Part shown: positions 1 through 5,457 of the stretch, one piece after another
Layout of the letters: each line of letters begins with the position of its first letter
How positions within the stretch are numbered: position 1 is the stretch's first letter
From: an uncultured Oscillospiraceae bacterium
GTDB lineage: Bacteria > Bacillota > Clostridia > Oscillospirales > Acutalibacteraceae
Assembly: GCA_902465155.1 (NCBI GenBank)
Contig: CABQLY010000028.1
Location: 1-5,770, forward strand
DNA: 5,770 nt
Direction of reading: 5' to 3'
Made by a program: the position numbers and the translations under genes
The notes under the pieces: model-generated
What the model was told of the DNA's origin: nothing
Seen by the model: only the letters and a program-made list of their open reading frames with translations
Databases searched by the model: none

Positions 1-24
1 GCATTGTTTGTGTTACAGTATTCA

Positions 25-101
25 TGACGAGTGGTGCTTCCTTTCAGTTGGTGTCGCAACTTTAACTGTAACACAGGAAGTTCCATTCGTCACTCTTTTT
101 T
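25..101 (+). terminator. Long-stem intrinsic terminator or structured RNA 3' end
   Basis: Bases 25-41 pair with 76-92: of 17 positions, 14 are Watson-Crick, two are G-T and one is a T-T mismatch. Four bases later comes a run of six T (96-101), which on the + strand is the signature of an intrinsic terminator. The 34-base loop contains a further hairpin, AGTTG (46-50) with CAACT (57-61). The loop is longer than in an ordinary terminator, and part of it (65-75) is an exact complement of 9-19, so a pseudoknot is possible. It probably ends a transcript entering from the left of the window (a gene or small RNA), or acts as an attenuator. The minus strand has no T-run next to the stem, so + is the likely direction. 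Confidence 0.55.
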
Positions 102-119
102 ATCCTTTGTAACACATCT

Positions 120-149
120 ATTGTAAACCTACACCTTAGAATTTACAAT
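120..149. repeat. AT-rich 8-bp inverted repeat
   Basis: ATTGTAAA at 120-127 is the exact reverse complement of TTTACAAT at 142-149, with a 14-base spacer. The stem is AT-rich and has no following T-run, so it is unlikely to be a terminator. It sits about 15 bases upstream of the proposed -35 box and includes TGTAAA half-sites in both orientations. A protein-binding site is a reasonable guess, but chance is not excluded in such AT-rich sequence. Confidence 0.3.
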
Positions 150-163
150 TACTTCATAATAAC

Positions 164-192
164 TTGCAATTCCTGTGTTAAAGTTTTATTAT
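164..192 (+). promoter_or_regulatory. Likely sigma-A promoter of the two-component operon
   Basis: TTGCAA (164-169) is a good -35 box, followed by about 17 bases and then TATTAT (about 187-192) as a -10 matching TATAAT at five of six positions. Transcription would start near base 199 and give a leader of about 40 bases. The spacer contains the TGTGTTA copy at 174-180, so a protein bound there would compete with RNA polymerase. No other position in the 241-base upstream region gives as good a pair of boxes. Confidence 0.5.
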
Positions 193-201
193 AGTAATTG
201 C

Positions 202-225
202 AAAGGTCGGTTTCACCGGCTTTTT
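202..225 (+). promoter_or_regulatory. Leader hairpin next to the Shine-Dalgarno
   Basis: Bases 202-210 can pair with 216-224: eight Watson-Crick or G-T pairs around a GC-rich core (GTCGG with CCGGC, one G-T), a TTTCA loop, and an additional G-T lower in the stem. A run of five T (221-225) follows the core directly, and the Shine-Dalgarno begins at 226. The short core plus T-run resembles a weak intrinsic terminator within the leader, so attenuation or control of ribosome access is possible. The stem is short and could have no function. Confidence 0.35.
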
Positions 226-232
226 AAAGGAG
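226..232 (+). promoter_or_regulatory. Ribosome binding site fixing a TTG start
   Basis: AAAGGAG ends nine bases before the TTG at 242. This strong site supports TTG as the start codon. There is no ATG in this frame upstream, and the receiver domain begins immediately with the expected first beta strand. Confidence 0.75.
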
Positions 233-241
233 TGGAAAGTT

Positions 242-925
242 TTGAGTAAAGTTAAAATTTTAATTGTAGACGATGACCTGAATATTTGCGAGTTGCTGCG
301 CCTTTATGCGGAAAAGGACGGCTACGAGCCCATTGTTGTAAACGACGGCCGGCAGGCCTTAGAGGCCCTGACCCAGCACAACCCCAAGCTGATTTTATTA
401 GATGTTATGCTGCCAAAGCTGGACGGCTGGCAGGTTTGCCGCGAAATTCGCAAAACCTCGGATGTACCGATTATTATGCTGACCGCCAAGGGCGAAACCT
501 TTGACAAAATTTTAGGGCTGGAGCTTGGCGCGGATGATTACATTGCCAAGCCGTTTGACACGAAAGAGGTTATGGCCCGGGTAAAGGCCGTGCTGCGCCG
601 CACTTATAACGACGAGGAAAGCAGCAAAACTGTTAAGTACGATAAATTAGAAATTAACCTTTCTAACTACGAGTTAATTGTGGACGGCAAGCAGATTGAT
701 ACCCCGCCGAAGGAGCTGGAGCTGATTTTTCATTTGGCTAAAAATCCCAACCGCGTGTTTACCCGTAACCAGCTGTTAGACGAGGTTTGGGGCTTTGATT
801 ATTACGGCGATTCCAGAACCGTAGATGTGCATGTAAAGCGGCTGCGTGAAAAGCTGGAGGGCGTTTCAGATAAATGGTCCCTGAAAACGGTTTGGGGCGT
901 TGGCTACAAGTTTGAAGTAAAATAA
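242..925 (+). CDS. OmpR/PhoB-family response regulator
   Basis: This is a cytoplasmic DNA-binding response regulator of 227 residues, the usual length for the family. The receiver domain (about 4-118) shows the acidic trio D10-D12, phosphoacceptor D54 within LLDVMLP, switch residues T81 and Y100, and the conserved K103 in KPF. A short linker leads to a winged-helix domain (about 127-227) ending in the typical recognition-helix and wing sequence around SRTVDVHVKRLREKL and GVGYKF. The kinase gene follows after 19 bases, so the two are almost certainly cotranscribed partners: the kinase phosphorylates D54 and the dimerised regulator binds paired DNA half-sites. The general pattern is closest to the PhoP/WalR/ResD group, judged by eye. 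Repeated TGTGTTACA/TGTAA elements upstream make autoregulation plausible. Start is TTG at 242 with a strong ribosome site. Target genes cannot be read from sequence, though the HtrA gene downstream is an obvious candidate. The family call is very secure. Confidence 0.96.
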   Translation: MSKVKILIVDDDLNICELLRLYAEKDGYEPIVVNDGRQALEALTQHNPKLILLDVMLPKLDGWQVCREIRKTSDVPIIMLTAKGETFDKILGLELGADDYIAKPFDTKEVMARVKAVLRRTYNDEESSKTVKYDKLEINLSNYELIVDGKQIDTPPKELELIFHLAKNPNRVFTRNQLLDEVWGFDYYGDSRTVDVHVKRLREKLEGVSDKWSLKTVWGVGYKFEVK

Positions 926-944
926 ACGCCGGGCGGAGCTTAAA

Positions 945-2369
945 ATGCAACTTAAATTTTTTAAAAAGTTTTTTTTAACAACGGCGGTTTTAATTTTGGC
1001 CTCGCTAACCGTTATTACGGCGCTGCTTTGCTTGTTTGTTAGCAACTTTTTAATACGCGAAAAGCAAAACACAACGGCCGAAAATTGCGCGGCGGTTGCC
1101 AAAACCGTTTCCTACATGAGCACCGACGAGGTTAAAAGCGAAAATGTGGTAAACCTTTTTCGGGCTATTTCTAATGTAACCGATTCGGTTTTGCTGATTA
1201 CCGACCAAAACGGCCAGGTTTTGCTTTGCAGCTGTGAAAATTTTAGGTTTGGCAATAGCTGTAAGCACAGCCGGCAGCGGCTGGATACCCAGGTAATGCA
1301 GCAGGCCTTAAGCAGCGAGGGTTATAGCGGCAGCGGCACGCTGGGCGGCGTATTCAGCGAGATTTATTACACCACCGGCAGCGCTTTAAGAAACAGCAAT
1401 AACGATATGATCGGCGCTGTTTTTTCCTCCATTTCCAATAAAAATGTGCGGGTGTTTTTCTTTTCTATTTTACGCATTTTTTTGCTTTCGGCCTTAGTGC
1501 CGCTGGCCATTATGTTTTTTGCTGAATATTATATTTCCTACCGCTATATGCGCCCGCTAAAATTAATGGCCGAGGCCGCCAATAGTATGGCGCAGGGCGA
1601 TTTTTCTAAACGAATTCCCGTTACCGGGGACGACGAAATTAGCGAGCTGGCTGTGGCGTTTAACAAAATGACCAACGCCTTAGTGCAAATTGAGGGCACC
1701 CGGCGGCGGTTTGTGGCTAATGTTTCGCACGAGTTAAAAACCCCTATGACCACCATTGGCGGGTTTATAGACGGCATTTTAGACGGCACCATAGAGCCGG
1801 AAAAGCAGCCCTATTATTTAAATATTGTTTCCAGCGAGGTTAAACGCTTAACCCGGCTGGTGCAGTCTATGCTAAGCTTGGCTAAGCTGGAATCGGGCGA
1901 AATGCAGGTAAACAAAACGCCCTTTGACCTTACCGAAATGCTTTGCACCATTGTAATTTCGCAGGAGCAGCGAATTGAGCAGCACCGGCTGACCATTGCC
2001 GGACTGGAGAACGACGGCAAAATTACCGTTGTGGCCGACCGCGATTTAATTTACCAGGTAATTTACAATTTGGTAGATAACGCCATTAAATTTACCAACG
2101 AGGGCGGCGAAATTCGCTTTATTGTTCACGCAAGCGCCGAGGGCGTGCGGTTTGCCGTGCGCAACACCGGGCCGGGCATTGCGCCGGAGGATTTACCCCG
2201 CGTGTTTGAGCGGTTTTACAAAAGCGACCGTTCCCGCTCGGCGGTAAAGGATAGCACCGGTTTAGGCCTTTACATTGCCAACACCATTGTTCAAATTCAC
2301 GGCGGCACCATGCAGGTGCGCAGCGAGGTAAACCGGTTTACCGAGTTTGAATTCTTTTTGCCGGCCTAA
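945..2369 (+). CDS. Membrane sensor histidine kinase with HAMP domain
   Basis: This 474-residue class I histidine kinase autophosphorylates in response to an extracytoplasmic signal and passes the phosphate to the adjacent regulator. Layout: transmembrane helix 1 (about 10-37), an extracytoplasmic sensor region of about 135 residues that has a Cache/PAS-like feel (LLITDQNGQVLL, then NNDMIGAVFSS), transmembrane helix 2 (about 171-195), HAMP (about 198-252), HisKA with H262 in the VSHELKTP motif, and HATPase. ATP-binding boxes are visible: N box around N375-N379 (NLVDNAIKF), G1 as NTGPGI (407-412), F box FERFYKSDRS (421-430) and G2 TGLGLYIA (438-445). G1 begins with Asn where Asp is most common. 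The sensor region holds C95, C97, C106 and H108 close together, suggesting metal binding or redox sensing; the ligand is unknown. ATG at 945 follows GGAG (935-938) by six bases, and the regulator stops 19 bases upstream. Kinase call secure; signal unknown. Confidence 0.95.
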   Translation: MQLKFFKKFFLTTAVLILASLTVITALLCLFVSNFLIREKQNTTAENCAAVAKTVSYMSTDEVKSENVVNLFRAISNVTDSVLLITDQNGQVLLCSCENFRFGNSCKHSRQRLDTQVMQQALSSEGYSGSGTLGGVFSEIYYTTGSALRNSNNDMIGAVFSSISNKNVRVFFFSILRIFLLSALVPLAIMFFAEYYISYRYMRPLKLMAEAANSMAQGDFSKRIPVTGDDEISELAVAFNKMTNALVQIEGTRRRFVANVSHELKTPMTTIGGFIDGILDGTIEPEKQPYYLNIVSSEVKRLTRLVQSMLSLAKLESGEMQVNKTPFDLTEMLCTIVISQEQRIEQHRLTIAGLENDGKITVVADRDLIYQVIYNLVDNAIKFTNEGGEIRFIVHASAEGVRFAVRNTGPGIAPEDLPRVFERFYKSDRSRSAVKDSTGLGLYIANTIVQIHGGTMQVRSEVNRFTEFEFFLPA

Positions 2370-2379
2370 GCAAAGGCCG
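2362..2379. repeat. Short GC hairpin spanning the kinase stop codon
   Basis: CGGCCT (2362-2367) is an exact reverse complement of AGGCCG (2374-2379) with a six-base loop, and the stem overlaps the kinase stop codon. It is followed by A residues, not T, so it does not look like a terminator by itself. It may stabilise the 3' end or be incidental. Confidence 0.3.
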
Positions 2380-2380
2380 A

Positions 2381-2414
2381 AAAAGGCCCGGTTTTGTTAG
2401 CTTGGCCGCCTTTT
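2381..2414 (+). terminator. Weak terminator-like inverted repeat
   Basis: AAAAGGC (2381-2387) is an exact reverse complement of GCCTTTT (2408-2414), and the downstream arm ends in four T. The 20-base loop contains only an alternative GGCC pairing, and the T-run is short and followed by A, so any termination would be partial. If active, it would lower transcription of the protease gene relative to the two-component pair. The rest of 2415-2536 holds the palindrome GCTTTTAAAAGC, a GCAGC/GCTGC hairpin (2510-2522) and the protease ribosome site, but no convincing promoter. Confidence 0.25.
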
Positions 2415-2536
2415 AAAACGGGTACCCCTAAAATAAATTGCAAATTAGCTTTTAAAAGCCTAATGCGCCGGGCGGCGCCGAATAACAAAAATAATCATCT
2501 TAATTTTGGCAGCATAGCTGCAGGGAGGTTCGTAAT

Positions 2537-4063
2537 ATGGATGAACACAATTTTGAAAAACCGTACGAGTCGCTTGAAAATGCACCGCATTCGGCCGAGC
2601 AGCCCAAAGCCGAGCAGCCCCAGGTGGAACAGCCCGGTGCGGAACAGCCCCAGGTGGAACAGCCCGGTGCGGAACAGCCTGCAGCAGAGCAGGCTAAGGC
2701 CCCGCAGCCCGAGCAGGAGCTGGATTTAGACCCGGCGTTGGACCGCGGCATTGAGGAGCCGGAAAACGGCGAAATGCCCGAACCGCAGGCCGAACCGCAG
2801 GCTGAGCCGGAGCCTATTGCGCCGCTTATGCCAATTATTGAACAAGCGCCCTATGTTAAACCGCAGGGCGAGGCCCCAAAAAGCGGCGGTATTCGCCTTT
2901 TTGCCGGCATTGTTGCCGCCGTGCTGGTAATGTGCGCCTGCGTAACGGGCGGTTACTTTATGGGATCGGGCCGTTCGGCCGGCAGCGGTAAGGTAGACCT
3001 TGCCACCAAGCCGGAGGCCAAGGACGCCAAAAGCATTTCAGAGGTTTACGCCGCGGTAGACCCCTCGGTGGTAGGCATTTATGTTTATAACGAAAGCGGC
3101 ATTGCCTCCAGCGCCAGCGGCGTGGTTTACAAAAACGGCTACATTATTACCAACGACCACATTTACGACGGCACGCAAAACCCAAAATTTAAAATTTACA
3201 CCTACGACGGTAAAAGCTACGACGCCACCTATGTAGCCGGGGACACCCGCAGCGACCTGGCCGTTTTAAAAACCAACGCCACCGGCTTAAAGGCAGCCAC
3301 CTTCGGCAATTCCGACGAATTAGCCGTTGGCGAAACGGTGGTAGCGGTTGGCTGCTCTAACGGGGCCGATGAAGAAGCCGCGCTTTCGCAGGGGTGCATT
3401 TCGGCTTTAAACCGCCGCCTTTCAATTACCAGCAAGTACACCGGCAAGTTTATTCAAACCGATTCGGCCATTAACCCCGGCAATTCGGGCGGAGCGCTGT
3501 GCAATTTGTACGGCCAGGTGGTTGGCATTACTTCGGCCAAGCTGGTAGATTCCCAGTACGATAATGTTGGCTTTGCCATTCCAACCGTGCAAATGAAAAA
3601 GGTGGCCGATTCCTTAATTGCTAACGGCTATGTTAAGGGTCGCGCTAAGCTGGGTATTTCTTACTACAATGTAACCTCTTTAGCGGCCGAAATTAACAAT
3701 GTGCCAAGCGGCCTGCAAATTGCCCAAATAGATGAGGAAAGCGGCCTGTACGGCAAAGCCGAAGTGAAGGATATTATTACCCATGTGAATGAAAAAGAGC
3801 TTACCTCGGCCGATGTGTTGTTTGATGTTTTAGAAAACAGTACCGCCGGACAGACCTTAAACCTTACCCTTTATTCGGCAAGCAAAAAAACCGCGTACAC
3901 CTGCCAGGTAAAGCTGCTGGAGGATAAAGGCAGCTCCAGCTACAATAACAGCAGCAGTAGCGGCAATAGCAGCAGCGGCAGTAAAACAACACCAAAAGAG
4001 GATGATAACAGCAGCAAAAATCAATACAACTCCTCACAGTTCAGTTTTCCTAACGGTAATTAA
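2537..4063 (+). CDS. HtrA/DegP-like S1C serine protease, membrane-anchored
   Basis: A 508-residue trypsin-like protease of the HtrA family, which degrades or helps refold misfolded exported proteins at the outer face of the membrane. Domain order: cytoplasmic segment 1-119, acidic and rich in Gln, Pro and Glu with near-identical ten-residue repeats; one transmembrane helix (about 120-145) acting as an uncleaved anchor; protease domain (about 166-362); a PDZ domain (about 370-460); and a Ser/Asn-rich tail (465-508). The catalytic triad is visible: H208 in ITNDHIYDG, D240 in RSDLAVLK, S317 in INPGNSGGAL. The oxyanion region looks intact, so the enzyme should be active. The N-terminal segment is longer than in well-known HtrA proteins. 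GGGAGG (2523-2528) lies eight bases before ATG 2537, making the start secure. Position after a two-component pair recalls CiaRH-HtrA and CssRS-HtrA, implying an envelope stress role, but no binding site for the regulator is evident just upstream. The family is certain; the exact subgroup is not. Confidence 0.95.
   Translation: MDEHNFEKPYESLENAPHSAEQPKAEQPQVEQPGAEQPQVEQPGAEQPAAEQAKAPQPEQELDLDPALDRGIEEPENGEMPEPQAEPQAEPEPIAPLMPIIEQAPYVKPQGEAPKSGGIRLFAGIVAAVLVMCACVTGGYFMGSGRSAGSGKVDLATKPEAKDAKSISEVYAAVDPSVVGIYVYNESGIASSASGVVYKNGYIITNDHIYDGTQNPKFKIYTYDGKSYDATYVAGDTRSDLAVLKTNATGLKAATFGNSDELAVGETVVAVGCSNGADEEAALSQGCISALNRRLSITSKYTGKFIQTDSAINPGNSGGALCNLYGQVVGITSAKLVDSQYDNVGFAIPTVQMKKVADSLIANGYVKGRAKLGISYYNVTSLAAEINNVPSGLQIAQIDEESGLYGKAEVKDIITHVNEKELTSADVLFDVLENSTAGQTLNLTLYSASKKTAYTCQVKLLEDKGSSSYNNSSSSGNSSSGSKTTPKEDDNSSKNQYNSSQFSFPNGN
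2621..2680 (+). repeat. Two tandem 30-bp repeats in the protease gene
   Basis: Bases 2621-2650 and 2651-2680 are identical except at the last base (C versus T). Each unit encodes VEQPGAEQP flanked by Gln or Ala, and degenerate AEQPK/AEQPQ units precede and follow. Near identity at synonymous positions points to recent duplication. The unit is a multiple of three, so copy number could vary between strains without breaking the frame. A second, shorter repetition (CCGAACCGCAGG-like units, about 2779-2805, residues EPQAEPQAEP) lies downstream. Confidence 0.9.
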
Positions 4064-4099
4064 GCCGCATAAAAACGGCAATTCAATTGCAAGAAGTTT

Positions 4100-4137
4100 G
4101 TGGGGCAATCGGTTTGGCCGGTTGCCCCGCTTTTTTT
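4100..4137 (+). terminator. Strong intrinsic terminator after the protease
   Basis: GGGGCAATCGG (4102-4112) pairs with CCGGTTGCCCC (4118-4128), giving 11 pairs with one T-G, around a TTTGG loop. A run of seven T follows at 4131-4137 after GC. It closes the two-component/HtrA transcription unit 36 bases after the protease stop codon and separates it from the hydrolase unit. Confidence 0.9.
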
Positions 4138-4182
4138 GCAAGTAAAAATGCCCAATTTTATAAATTAATATCCGATTTTGGC

Positions 4183-4211
4183 TTGTTTTGCCCTTTTTGG
4201 GCTGTTATACT
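4183..4211 (+). promoter_or_regulatory. Candidate promoter with internal dyad for the hydrolase
   Basis: TATACT (4206-4211) is a good -10 box, and TTGTTT (4183-4188) is a weaker -35 box at a spacing of exactly 17 bases. The spacer contains the perfect dyad GCCC-TTTTT-GGGC (4190-4202), well placed for a repressor such as a LacI-type sugar regulator to block RNA polymerase. The predicted leader is about 65 bases. GGGCTG of the dyad recurs at 4255-4260 just before the ribosome site. Only the -10 and the dyad are strong; regulation is inferred. Confidence 0.45.
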
Positions 4212-4268
4212 TACAATTAGAGTCAGCTCTTGAAAAAAACAAAATTTAAAACACGGGCTGCAATCATT

Positions 4269-4273
4269 GGAGG
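4269..4273 (+). promoter_or_regulatory. Ribosome binding site that selects ATG 4282
   Basis: GGAGG ends eight bases before the ATG at 4282. An in-frame TTG at 4267 overlaps this same site and so cannot be the start, although it extends the open frame by five codons. A second ATG follows at 4285. Confidence 0.85.
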
Positions 4274-4281
4274 TATATAAA

Positions 4282-5457
4282 ATGATGAAAGTAATTAACA
4301 CCCCGCCTTTGGGCTGGAACTCTTGGAACACCTTTACTTGGGAGATCAACGAGGACTTAATTAAAGAAACCGTTGACGCCATGGTAGAAAAAGGCTACAA
4401 AGACGCCGGGTACGAGTATGTGATTATTGACGACTGCTGGTCTTTAAAAGAGCGGGACGAAAACGGCCGCCTGGTACCGGACCCGAAAAAATTCCCGAAC
4501 GGCATGAAAGCGGTTGCCGATTACATTCACGCTCACGGGCTAAAGTTTGGCATGTACTCCTGCGCCGGCCCGTTAACCTGTGCCGGCTACCCCGGCAGCT
4601 ACGAGCACGAGCAAATTGACGCCGAAACCTTTGCCGAGTGGGAGGTTGACTACTTAAAGTACGATTTTTGTTTCCATTCCGCTGCCGTAACCGGGGCTAA
4701 TCTGTACCGCCGCATGGGCGTTGCCTTAGCCAACTGCGGGCGGGAGATTTTATTCAGCGCCTGCTCCTGGGGCGTGGACCAAACAGCTTACTGGGCCAAA
4801 ACAATTGGTGCCGGCGCCTGGCGCTCTACGGTAGATATTATGGATAATTTTAATTCTATTCGTAAGCTGGCGTTAGAGCAGTTTAACAAACACATTTACG
4901 CCGGCAAGGGCTGCTTTAACGATATGGATATGCTGGTAGTTGGCATGGAGCGCACCGGCAATATTGACGGCGACGACCACGACGATTTAAACGCCTGCGG
5001 GCCGACCGAATACCGCACCCACTTTTCTTTCTGGGCGCTGTTAAATTCCCCGCTTATTATGGGCTGCGACATTCGCAAGGTTAAAGAGGAATACCGTGTA
5101 ATGATGCAGAATAAAGAGGTGCTGGCTATTAACCAAGACCCGGCTCAGGGCCAGGCTTTTGAGGTTTACAACAATATGCAAGACCCACAGGGCTACAACC
5201 ACCCTAAAGAGAACAGCACCTGGGCCAAATATTTAGCCAACGGCGATATTGCAATTGGTATGTTCAACTTCTCCGACCGTGACGGCCGCAATTTTATTAC
5301 CATGGAATCTATAGGCCTGCCCGAAAGCTGCGGCAAAACGGTTGAGCTGCTGGATGTTTGGAGCGGCGAAAAAATTGAGGTTAAAAACGGCATTTATATG
5401 ACGGGCTTAAAAGCGCACGATTGCCGCTTGTTCCGCGCTAAGGTAATAAACAAATAA
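4282..5457 (+). CDS. Glycoside hydrolase family 27, alpha-galactosidase-like
   Basis: A 391-residue retaining glycosidase of clan GH-D. Family landmarks run in order: PPLGWNSWNTF at the start of the barrel (8-18), the substrate-binding DDCW (50-53), FPNGMKAVADYIHAHGLKFGMY (71-92, split motif), TCAGYPGS (99-106), DYLKYDFC (123-130) carrying the predicted nucleophile D128, and GAWRSTVDIMD (178-188) carrying the predicted acid/base D185, equivalent to D170 and D231 of human alpha-galactosidase A. The barrel is followed by the usual C-terminal beta domain (about 295-391). There is no signal peptide or membrane segment, so it probably acts in the cytoplasm on imported galactosides; eleven cysteines fit a reducing interior. 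Where many relatives have YSDAG or YADVG it has YSCAG, so specificity may differ: alpha-galactosidase is most likely, with beta-L-arabinopyranosidase or alpha-N-acetylgalactosaminidase possible, as these also occur in GH27. It is preceded by its own promoter region and abuts the next gene. Confidence 0.93.
   Translation: MMKVINTPPLGWNSWNTFTWEINEDLIKETVDAMVEKGYKDAGYEYVIIDDCWSLKERDENGRLVPDPKKFPNGMKAVADYIHAHGLKFGMYSCAGPLTCAGYPGSYEHEQIDAETFAEWEVDYLKYDFCFHSAAVTGANLYRRMGVALANCGREILFSACSWGVDQTAYWAKTIGAGAWRSTVDIMDNFNSIRKLALEQFNKHIYAGKGCFNDMDMLVVGMERTGNIDGDDHDDLNACGPTEYRTHFSFWALLNSPLIMGCDIRKVKEEYRVMMQNKEVLAINQDPAQGQAFEVYNNMQDPQGYNHPKENSTWAKYLANGDIAIGMFNFSDRDGRNFITMESIGLPESCGKTVELLDVWSGEKIEVKNGIYMTGLKAHDCRLFRAKVINK

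Larger units (their letters stand above)
9..180. repeat. Recurring TGTGTTACA motif with inverted copies
   Basis: The 9-mer TGTGTTACA occurs at 9-17 on the + strand. Its exact reverse complement TGTAACACA occurs at 67-75 and 108-116, and a 7-base copy TGTGTTA lies at 174-180. Longer matches link the copies: 9-19 is an 11-bp inverted repeat of 65-75, and 69-79 is an 11-bp inverted repeat of 170-180 whose similarity continues outward with about one mismatch. The motif is itself a partial dyad, TGT-N3-ACA. Repetition upstream of a regulator gene suggests a transcription factor operator. A second possibility is RNA pairing between 9-19 and 65-75. The related hexamer TGTAA(C/A) also occurs at 122-127, resembling half-sites of WalR-type regulators, but I do not see the WalR spacing of N5. 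Confidence 0.5.

Noticed and set aside
108..127. A WalR box (TGTAAH-N5-TGTAAH)
   Set aside because: Two half-sites are present at 108-113 and 122-127 but are separated by eight bases rather than five, so the defined box is not met.
69..180. A 112-bp miniature transposable element with 11-bp inverted ends
   Set aside because: The ends match perfectly, but no target-site duplication is visible, a third copy of the end motif lies outside at 9-19, and the right end lies inside the promoter. Repeated operator sites explain it better.
2394..2729. A 111-codon + strand open frame from the spacer into the protease gene
   Set aside because: It has no good ribosome site, its end is a low-complexity Ser/Arg/Pro translation of the repeat region in another frame, and the protease frame is clearly the real one.
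2500..2751. A minus-strand open frame rich in GCS repeats
   Set aside because: It is the antisense image of the Gln/Pro/Glu repeat tract in the protease gene and has no start signals.
4267..4281. A five-codon N-terminal extension of the hydrolase starting at TTG 4267
   Set aside because: The TTG overlaps the GGAGG ribosome site that serves ATG 4282, and the family-conserved region begins just after the ATG.
4158..4382. A minus-strand 74-codon open frame across the hydrolase promoter region
   Set aside because: It covers the promoter, the ribosome site and the conserved start of the hydrolase, and no domain is recognisable.
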